From: JAGNZR01 sp051656905
Lineage (GTDB): Bacteria > Fusobacteriota > Fusobacteriia > Fusobacteriales > Fusobacteriaceae
Length of the DNA stretch: 6,279 nt
Assembly (NCBI GenBank): GCA_051656905.1
Contig: JBOFJQ010000044.1
Location: 1-6,279 of the forward strand
Reading direction: 5' to 3'
The notes below the pieces were generated by a model that had not been told where the DNA came from, searched no databases, and saw only the letters and a program-made list of their open reading frames with translations. Numbering within the stretch: the stretch's first letter is position 1; each line of letters starts with the position of its first letter. This document shows positions 1-4,898 of this stretch, piece after piece. The position numbers and the translations under genes were made by a program.

Positions 1-62
1 ATACGAAAACACGCGTTTCGGCTACGCTACTTTGTACGCTTGCCTGCACAGCTACCGTTTTC
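1..62. repeat. GC-rich block, possible edge of a dispersed repeat
   Basis: 30 of the first 60 bases are G or C, far above the rest of the window. The block is bounded by GAAAAC (5-10) and its complement GTTTTC (57-62). Inside, GCTAC occurs three times (21-25, 26-30, 51-55) and TACGCT twice (23-28, 35-40). All three forward frames are open through the block, so the truncated end of a coding sequence entering from the left cannot be excluded; frame 2 stays open to a TAA at 92-94. The composition and internal repetition fit a dispersed repeat or imported fragment better than a gene. Low confidence, because only one copy is visible. Confidence 0.35.
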
Positions 63-95
63 TTTATAATAAAATAGATCCCCGATTATTTTAAA

Positions 96-139
96 GATTA
101 AAGATAAATGAATAAAAGATAAATAAAAGATAAATAAAA
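96..139. repeat. AT-rich tandem repeat
   Basis: Two perfect copies of the 11-mer GATAAATAAAA lie at 118-128 and 129-139. They are preceded by two degenerate copies, GATTAAA at 96 and GATAAATGAATAAAA at 103. The array runs directly into the A-rich left arm of the terminator. It looks like slippage-generated simple sequence with no evident coding role. Confidence 0.6.
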
Positions 140-171
140 AAAATGAACTTCTATAATAGAGGTTCATTTTT
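139..171. terminator. Strong bidirectional intrinsic terminator
   Basis: The arms 139-153 (AAAAATGAACTTCTA) and 157-171 (TAGAGGTTCATTTTT) pair over 15 positions with a single G-U pair and a 3-base loop. The A5/T5 ends supply a U-tract on either strand, so it could end transcripts from both directions. On the + strand the gene it would serve lies left of the window. On the - strand no gene is visible nearby. Confidence 0.8.
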
Positions 172-191
172 AATAATATAAAAAATAATTT

Positions 192-217
192 GGCTTTAAA
201 AAATAATAAAGCCTTTT
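192..217 (+). terminator. Weak hairpin with short T-run
   Basis: GGCTTTA (192-198) and TAAAGCC (207-213) form a 7-bp stem with an 8-base A-rich loop, followed by TTTT. It is 20 bases past the strong terminator and could be a back-up terminator. In sequence this AT-rich, a stem of this size can also arise by chance. Confidence 0.35.
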
Positions 218-262
218 AAGCTAGGGTAATTCAATATTAACATAAGACTAATATAAAGTACA

Positions 263-302
263 GGGAAGCGACGGGAAATTACGGGAAATCGCGGGAAATG
301 AA
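263..302. repeat. Four GGGAA units at exact 10-bp period
   Basis: GGGAA starts at 263, 273, 283 and 293, with variable spacers GCGAC, ATTAC, ATCGC and ATGAA. The period of 10 is close to one helical turn, so all four G-runs face the same side of the DNA. Because 10 is not a multiple of three, it is not a coding repeat. It contrasts strongly with the surrounding AT-rich DNA. A protein-binding array is possible; I do not recognise the binding factor. Confidence 0.7.
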
Positions 303-452
303 TAAAAAAAGTAGTGTGTAGAGCAGGCTGTACTAGTGATAGAAGGGTCTCCTTAAAATCAAAAAAAAAGAAAAAATATTTAAAAAGAAGATTTTAGAGA
401 GTAATAATTAAATAATTTTAAGATGATGAAATCTCTTGTTTTTAGTTTTAGC

Positions 453-492
453 TTACCATGTAAATGACATTATATGGTAACCTATTTTTTTT
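453..492 (+). terminator. Hairpin plus T8: terminator, attenuator or operator
   Basis: The arms 453-463 (TTACCATGTAA) and 470-480 (TTATATGGTAA) pair over 11 positions with one G-T pair and a 6-base loop. After a 4-base gap (CCTA) come eight T's at 485-492. This is a plausible intrinsic terminator, either insulating the gamma-glutamyltransferase promoter from readthrough or attenuating a longer leader transcript. The gap before the T-run weakens that call. As DNA it is also a dyad, and its half-site ATATGGTA recurs at 549-556 beside the promoter. Confidence 0.45.
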
Positions 493-514
493 GTGAGAAA
501 AATAAGAAAAATGA

Positions 515-524
515 GTAATATTAC
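515..524. promoter_or_regulatory. Perfect 10-bp palindrome upstream of the promoter
   Basis: GTAATATTAC is a perfect palindrome centred about 27 bp upstream of the proposed -35 hexamer. Read on the opposite strand, AGTGTAATAT (518-527) resembles AGTGTATAATAT (565-576) over the -10 region. It could be an upstream regulator site, but short AT palindromes are common by chance here. Confidence 0.25.
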
Positions 525-545
525 ACTTATATTTAACAAAATGAT

Positions 546-574
546 TTAATATGGTATACATTATAGTGTATAAT
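546..574 (+). promoter_or_regulatory. Promoter of the first ggt
   Basis: A consensus -10 hexamer TATAAT lies at 569-574. A weak -35 TTAATA (4 of 6 to consensus) lies at 546-551 with the ideal 17-bp spacing. This would start transcription near 581 and give a leader of about 50 bases. A second TATAAT at 585-590 has no good -35 partner. The region is very AT-rich, so the exact start is uncertain. Confidence 0.5.
555..572. promoter_or_regulatory. Dyad overlapping the -10, candidate operator
   Basis: TATACATTA (555-563) and TAGTGTATA (564-572) form an 18-bp near-palindrome with one mismatched pair. It lies between the -35 and -10 and covers part of the -10 hexamer. A repressor bound here would block RNA polymerase. 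The regulator is unknown, and I see no copy of the site before the second ggt. Confidence 0.4.
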
Positions 575-631
575 ATAAATTTTATATAATAAAATGTTTA
601 TAGACAATCTTAAATTTATACGGGGGGACGA

Positions 632-2380
632 ATGAAAAAGATATTGTTGTTAGCGTTATTATTAACTGTATCTACAATAGGAATAGCTAATGTAGATAAA
701 ACAAAAGTTGCTGTGCCTAATATTTCTTCAAATGAAATAAAGGATTTTAAACCCTATGATTCAGAAGGTAATATGGTAAGAACAGGGAGGGGAGCTATTG
801 GGAATAATGGGGTTGTTTCCACTGGGAAAGTTGAAGCTAGTAGAATAGGTGCTGAAATCTTAAAGAAAGGTGGAAATGCAATAGATGCAGCAGTAGCTGC
901 TGGATTTGCTTTAGGAGTATGTGAACCAAACTCTTCAGGACTTGGTGGCGGTGGATTTATGCTAATACGTTTAGCCAAGACTAATGAAACTGTATTTATA
1001 GATTTTAGAGAAAGAGCTCCTAAGAATGCTACTCCTAATATGTGGAAAACTGATAAGGATGGTAAAGTTCAAGGAAATGAGAAAGTTGAAGGTGGAAAAG
1101 CAGCAGGAATTCCTGGAGAGGTAGCAGGTTTACTATATGCTTTAGAAAAATATGGAACAATGTCTAGAAAAGATGTTATGGATCCTTCTATAAAATTAGC
1201 AAAGGAAGGATTTTTTATAACACCTATATTAGATGAGGATATGAAAAATAAATATGACTTAATGGTAAAATATCCAGAGTCAGGAAAAGTATTTTTAACA
1301 AAAGATGGTTTTCCTTATGAAGTTGGAGATAAGTTTGTAAATAAGGATATGGCAAAGACATTAGAGATAATATCTGAAAAAGGTAAGAATGGATTCTATA
1401 AAGGGGAAGTAGCAGAATCTATAGTAAATACTTTAAATAAATATGGTGGAGTTTTTACTATGGAAGATTTAGCAAACTATAAACCTAAAATAAGAAAACC
1501 TGTTGTAGGAAACTATAGAGGGTATGAGATTATATCATCACCGGCACCAAGTTCAGGGGGAGCTATCGTAATTCAGATATTAAATATCTTAGAAAATTTT
1601 GATATTGGAAAGTTAGAAGTAAACTCACCTGAATATATTCACCTTTTTTCTGAGGCATTTAAATTAGCATATGCAGATAGAGCAAAATATATGGGAGATA
1701 CAGACTATATTCCAGTTCCATTAAAAGGATTAACATCAAAGAAATATGCTAAAGATTTATCTAAAACAATTAGTAAAAATAGTTCAAATGAAAGTAAGTT
1801 TCATGATGCATGGCAATATGAGTCAGATGATACAACTCATTATTCTATAGCAGATAAAGAAGGTAATATGGTAGCAATAACAAAAACTGTTAATGGATTA
1901 TTTGGAAATGGAATTGTAGCAGATGGATATGGATTTGTACTTAATAATGAGATGGACGATTTCGTAACAGGAGAGGGGCATCCTAACTCTGTAGCACCAG
2001 GAAAAACACCTCTTAGTTCAATGAGTCCAACAATAGTATTGAAAGATGGAAAACCATTTATGGTTTTAGGGTCTCCTGGAGCAACAAAGATTATAAGTAC
2101 AGTTTCTCAAGTAATTAGTAAAGTAATAGATCATGGAATGGGAATTCAAGAAGCTATAGATGCTCCTAGAGTATTTGATAATACTATGAGTAAAATAAAC
2201 TTAGAAACAAGAATACCAAAAGAGACTATGGATAAATTAAAAGAAATGGGGCATGAAGTTAAAGGAACATCTGACTGGGATAGAGGTATGGGATCAGTTC
2301 AAGGTGTTATGTATAAAAATACTAAAGAGTTAGAGGGTGGAGCAGATCCAAGAAGAGATGGAAAAGCAGTGGGAATTTAA
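632..2380 (+). CDS. ggt: Gamma-glutamyltransferase, secreted, copy 1
   Basis: Predicted gamma-glutamyltranspeptidase (582 aa, normal length for the family). It transfers or hydrolyses the gamma-glutamyl group of glutathione and related compounds outside the inner membrane. Residues 1-19 form a Sec signal peptide with likely cleavage after GIA, so the enzyme should be periplasmic. Family enzymes self-cleave into two subunits; the nucleophile here is Thr401 in DDTTHYS. Other active-site residues by comparison with E. coli: Arg126 (DFRERAP), Thr419, Asn421, Glu440 (Gln in E. coli), Asp443, Ser462-Ser463, and Gly483 of the oxyanion loop, followed by Ala where E. coli has Gly. Between Asp443 and Ser462 the chain is about 10 residues shorter than in E. 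coli, so the lid loop is absent, as in Bacillus enzymes. The ATG start follows GGGGGG (622-627) by four bases. It has its own promoter, and no strong terminator separates it from copy 2. Confidence 0.95.
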   Translation: MKKILLLALLLTVSTIGIANVDKTKVAVPNISSNEIKDFKPYDSEGNMVRTGRGAIGNNGVVSTGKVEASRIGAEILKKGGNAIDAAVAAGFALGVCEPNSSGLGGGGFMLIRLAKTNETVFIDFRERAPKNATPNMWKTDKDGKVQGNEKVEGGKAAGIPGEVAGLLYALEKYGTMSRKDVMDPSIKLAKEGFFITPILDEDMKNKYDLMVKYPESGKVFLTKDGFPYEVGDKFVNKDMAKTLEIISEKGKNGFYKGEVAESIVNTLNKYGGVFTMEDLANYKPKIRKPVVGNYRGYEIISSPAPSSGGAIVIQILNILENFDIGKLEVNSPEYIHLFSEAFKLAYADRAKYMGDTDYIPVPLKGLTSKKYAKDLSKTISKNSSNESKFHDAWQYESDDTTHYSIADKEGNMVAITKTVNGLFGNGIVADGYGFVLNNEMDDFVTGEGHPNSVAPGKTPLSSMSPTIVLKDGKPFMVLGSPGATKIISTVSQVISKVIDHGMGIQEAIDAPRVFDNTMSKINLETRIPKETMDKLKEMGHEVKGTSDWDRGMGSVQGVMYKNTKELEGGADPRRDGKAVGI

Positions 2381-2435
2381 AAAGTTAGTTTGACTATGTA
2401 GTTTTTTAATAGGGTTATTTTAGTCTTAATTAAAT

Positions 2436-2480
2436 CAAATTGAATTAAAGTTAAATTAAAATTTGAATAAATTCGATTTG
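2436..2480. repeat. Inverted repeat between the two ggt genes
   Basis: CAAATTGAATT (2436-2446) and AATTCGATTTG (2470-2480) pair over 11 positions with one G-T pair across a 23-base AT-rich spacer. No T-run follows, so it is not a terminator. The right arm reaches into the proposed -35 of the second ggt, so it could be a spaced operator. Its AT composition makes chance possible. Confidence 0.35.
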
Positions 2481-2505
2481 TAAAGTTAGAGACTTATTAT
2501 ATAAA
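2478..2505 (+). promoter_or_regulatory. Candidate promoter of the second ggt
   Basis: TTGTAA (2478-2483, 4 of 6 to the -35 consensus) and TATAAA (2500-2505, 5 of 6 to the -10 consensus) are 16 bp apart. They lie about 30 bp ahead of the GGGGGG ribosome site (2525-2530). This would let copy 2 and the downstream transport genes be expressed independently of copy 1. TATTAT at 2495-2500 is an alternative -10 with no good -35. Confidence 0.4.
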
Positions 2506-2533
2506 AAAATATTTTAATGATTTAGGGGGGAAG

Positions 2534-4279
2534 ATGAAGAAAAATATTTTATTAAAAATGTTAACGCTAGGAATGTTAGTATTTACCTTATCTAATGCTG
2601 AGGTTAAAAAACCTGTAGCTAATGAAAAATCACCATTAGTAATTCAAGAGTTTAAACCTTATGATGAAAATGGAAAAATCTTAAGAACAGGAAGAGATGC
2701 AACAGGGAAAACAGGTGTTGTTTCAACAGGGAAGTTTGAAACAAGTAAAATTGGTGCTGAGATAATTGCAAAAGGTGGAAATGCAATTGATGCAGCAGTA
2801 GCAGTAGGATTTGCGTTAGGGGTATGTGAACCACAGTCTTCTGGAATAGGAGGAGGAGGTTTCATGCTAATTAGAATGGCAAAAACTGGAGAAACTAAAT
2901 TTATAGACTTTAGAGAGATTGCTCCTAAAAATGCAGACCCATCAATGTGGAAGTTAGATAAAGATGGAAATGTAATAAATAATGAAAAAGTAACAGGTGG
3001 AAAATCAGTAGGAGTTCCAGGAGAGGTAAAAGGACTTCTTTATGCTTTAGAAAAATATGGAACAATGTCTAGAAAAGATGTTATTCAACCATCTATAGAT
3101 ATGGCAAAAAATGGTTATAAAGTTTCTGCTGTAATGAATAGAGATATTATGAATAAGTTTGATTTAATAGAAAAATATCCAGCTACATCAAAAATATATT
3201 TAAAAGATGGACTTCCATATGATGTTGGAGATACTATAAAAAACCCAGATTTAGCAAAAACTTTAGAGAAAATTGTAAAGGAAGGGGACAAAGGTTTCTA
3301 CAAAGGAGAAGTTGCTAAGGCAATTGTAAATTCAGTTAAAAAAGCTGGAGGAGTATTAACTTTAGAAGATTTAGCAAATTACAAAATTCAACTTAGAGAA
3401 CCTGCAAAAGGGACTTATAGAGGTTATGAAATAGTAACTTCAGCTCCACCAAGTTCAGGGGGAGCTCATATAATCCAAATATTAAATATTTTAGAAAATT
3501 ATGATATGTCTAAATTAGATATCAATTCACCAGAGTATTACCACATTTTCTCAGAAGCTATAAAAATAGCTTTTGCTGATAGAGCAAAATATATGGGAGA
3601 TACTGATTTCGTAGATGTTCCAATGAAAGGTGTAATGTCAAAAGCTTATGGGAAAGAGTCTGTTAAGAAAATTGATATGAATAAATCTCAAAAGCAAATA
3701 GCTGGAAACCCATGGGACTTTAATGAGTCAAAAGATACAACACACTACTCTATTCTTGATAAAGAAGGAAATATTGTTTCAGTAACAAAAACTGTAAATG
3801 ACGTTTTTGCATCAGGAGTAGTAGCAGAAGGTACTGGTTTAATATTAAATGATGAAATGGATGACTTTGAAACAGGATTTGGAAAAGCAAATTCAGTTCA
3901 ACCAGGTAAAAAACCACTTAGTTCAATGTCTCCAACAATAGTATTAAAAGATGGGAAACCAGTTATGAGTCTTGGAGCTCCAGGGGCTACAAGAATAATT
4001 ACAGGTGTTGCTCAAGTTATCAGTAAAGTAATAGATCATAAAATGGATATTCAAGATGCTATAAATGCACCAAGAATTCATGATGACTATGATGAGCTAG
4101 TATATGAAACTAGAATACCAGCAAAAACTATTGAGAAATTAAAAGCAATGGGGCATAATATGAAAGCTGAAGGTGAATGGCTTGAGTATCCATGTGTACA
4201 AGGTGTAACAATGTCAGAAGATGGTGTTTTAAGAGGTGGAGCAGATCCAAGAAGAGATGGAAAGGCAATAGCATTTTAA
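2534..4279 (+). CDS. ggt: Gamma-glutamyltransferase, secreted, copy 2
   Basis: Second predicted gamma-glutamyltranspeptidase (581 aa), clearly paralogous to copy 1: 58 of 70 residues match in the block around DFRE, and roughly two thirds overall by eye. A Sec signal peptide covers residues 1-22 (cleavage after SNA), so it should be periplasmic. Self-processing nucleophile Thr402 (KDTTHYS), Arg127, Thr420, Asn422, Glu441, Asp444, Ser463-Ser464 and Gly484 are all present, so it should be active. The E. coli-type lid loop is missing here too. It differs from copy 1 near the active site: Asn-Asp-Val-Phe-Ala-Ser-Gly at 422-428 instead of Asn-Gly-Leu-Phe-Gly-Asn-Gly, Asn-Asp before the EMDDF motif instead of Asn-Asn, and Tyr-Pro-Cys554 near the C-terminus instead of Met-Gly-Ser. 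These suggest a different acceptor or substrate preference. The ATG follows GGGGGG by three bases. Only 30 bases separate it from the next gene, so it probably leads the operon. Confidence 0.95.
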   Translation: MKKNILLKMLTLGMLVFTLSNAEVKKPVANEKSPLVIQEFKPYDENGKILRTGRDATGKTGVVSTGKFETSKIGAEIIAKGGNAIDAAVAVGFALGVCEPQSSGIGGGGFMLIRMAKTGETKFIDFREIAPKNADPSMWKLDKDGNVINNEKVTGGKSVGVPGEVKGLLYALEKYGTMSRKDVIQPSIDMAKNGYKVSAVMNRDIMNKFDLIEKYPATSKIYLKDGLPYDVGDTIKNPDLAKTLEKIVKEGDKGFYKGEVAKAIVNSVKKAGGVLTLEDLANYKIQLREPAKGTYRGYEIVTSAPPSSGGAHIIQILNILENYDMSKLDINSPEYYHIFSEAIKIAFADRAKYMGDTDFVDVPMKGVMSKAYGKESVKKIDMNKSQKQIAGNPWDFNESKDTTHYSILDKEGNIVSVTKTVNDVFASGVVAEGTGLILNDEMDDFETGFGKANSVQPGKKPLSSMSPTIVLKDGKPVMSLGAPGATRIITGVAQVISKVIDHKMDIQDAINAPRIHDDYDELVYETRIPAKTIEKLKAMGHNMKAEGEWLEYPCVQGVTMSEDGVLRGGADPRRDGKAIAF

Positions 4280-4309
4280 ATAGCATTTAATTAATAAGGG
4301 GGAAATAAA

Positions 4310-4840
4310 GTGAAAAAATTATTAGTATTAATCTTAACATTAGTATTAGGGGTAGTAGCATTTGCAGAAAAATTTGAAAAACCAATATTATTAACATCGA
4401 TAGGTCAAAGTGCAGACCTTCAAATGGCAAATGTATTGATGAAAAAAGCAGGTGTTGAAAATACACTTAACAAATTAATTACAGATAAAGAGTTAACAGA
4501 TCAAAAAACTTTAGTTTTAGTTATCGGTGGAAGTTCAAAAGGTCTTGGAGCAGCAGGAATTAAAGTTGAAGATGAACTTGAAAGAACAGAAAAATTAATA
4601 AAAGCAGCTAAAGATAAAGGAATGAAATTAGTTGGATTACATATTGGAGGGCAACCAAGAAGAGGAGACTTATCAGATAAGTTTGTATATGCAGCAGCTC
4701 CAAAATGTGATTACTTAATAGTTGTTGAAGATGGAAATAAAGATGGAGCATTTACTAAAATGTCTACTGAAAAAAATATAAAATTAGTTTTAGTTCCTAA
4801 AATTAGTGAAGCAGTAAACCCTTTAAAAGAAATTTTTTAG
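4310..4840 (+). CDS. Small secreted alpha/beta protein, DUF6305-like
   Basis: A 176-residue protein of unknown biochemical role. Residues 1-19 are a clear Sec signal peptide ending AFA before Glu20. There is no lipobox cysteine, so the mature protein (about 157 aa) should be soluble in the periplasm. The mature chain alternates strands and helices: strand PILLTS with the motif TSIGQSAD (29-36), strand LVLVIGG followed by a glycine-rich turn GGSSKGLGAAG (73-83), a charged helix (87-103), strand KLVGLHIGG (106-114), strand YLIVVEDG (135-142) and strand IKLVLVP (157-163). This pattern is Rossmann-like. I recall TSxGQSAD-type proteins as DUF6305, but from memory only. The start is GTG, set by GGGGG (4298-4302) seven bases upstream and by the signal peptide beginning there. 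Lying between a secreted enzyme and a permease, it may bind the transported solute; that is inference. Confidence 0.85.
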   Translation: MKKLLVLILTLVLGVVAFAEKFEKPILLTSIGQSADLQMANVLMKKAGVENTLNKLITDKELTDQKTLVLVIGGSSKGLGAAGIKVEDELERTEKLIKAAKDKGMKLVGLHIGGQPRRGDLSDKFVYAAAPKCDYLIVVEDGNKDGAFTKMSTEKNIKLVLVPKISEAVNPLKEIF

Positions 4841-4846
4841 TAAACT

Positions 4847-4884
4847 TAAGAAGGAACAACCTAATTAATGGTTGTTCTTTCTTA
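4847..4884 (+). terminator. Intercistronic hairpin, likely partial terminator
   Basis: The arms 4847-4861 and 4870-4884 pair over 15 positions with one G-U pair and an 8-base loop (TAATTAAT). The core GAACAACC/GGTTGTTC is followed by TTTCTT, the usual order of a stem and U-tract. The C interrupting the tract should make termination incomplete. It sits 6 bases after the stop codon of the secreted protein and 3 bases before the permease ribosome site. It could lower permease levels relative to the secreted proteins, or protect the 3' end of the upstream message. Confidence 0.65.
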
Positions 4885-4887
4885 TAA

Positions 4888-4893
4888 AGGAGG
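4888..4893 (+). promoter_or_regulatory. Shine-Dalgarno site fixing the permease start
   Basis: AGGAGG, a consensus ribosome site, lies five bases ahead of GTG 4899. It supports that start over the in-frame TTG at 4872, which is upstream of the site, inside the hairpin arm, and has no ribosome site of its own. Confidence 0.85.
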
Positions 4894-4898
4894 TCAAA

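Larger units (their letters stand above)
1..631. other. Gene-free leader region
   Basis: No convincing coding sequence lies in these 631 bases on either strand. The region is a chain of non-coding elements, listed separately: a GC-rich block at the left edge, an AT-rich tandem repeat, a strong terminator, a weaker hairpin, a 10-bp-period GGGAA repeat, a hairpin with a T-run, and the promoter of the first gamma-glutamyltransferase gene. Bases 303-452 hold nothing I recognise: a short mixed-composition stretch (about 310-352) and then A-rich sequence with scattered stops. The terminator at 139-171 suggests that a gene outside the window ends to the left, or converges on it. Confidence 0.7.

Noticed and set aside
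2..94. Tail of a coding sequence in frame 2 entering from the left
   Set aside because: All three forward frames are open in the GC-rich block simply because it lacks stop words; the peptide resembles no family I know.
263..302. CRISPR-like array
   Set aside because: The units are only 5 conserved bases with 5-base spacers, far too short for repeats and spacers.
575..631. Riboswitch in the first ggt leader
   Set aside because: The predicted leader is only about 50 AT-rich bases with no recognisable aptamer fold.
754..978. Open frame on the - strand within the first ggt
   Set aside because: Proline/serine-rich antisense shadow of the glycine-rich, strongly conserved ggt coding region; no ribosome site or family resemblance.
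2381..2420. Terminator after the first ggt
   Set aside because: There is a T6 run at 2402-2407 but only a 4-bp stem (TAGT/ACTA) before it; too weak to call.
2652..2865. Two overlapping open frames on the - strand within the second ggt
   Set aside because: Low-complexity antisense shadows (Leu/His-rich and Pro/Ala-rich) of the same conserved region as in copy 1.
4872..4898. TTG start adding nine residues to the permease
   Set aside because: It lies inside a hairpin arm and upstream of the AGGAGG site that serves GTG 4899.
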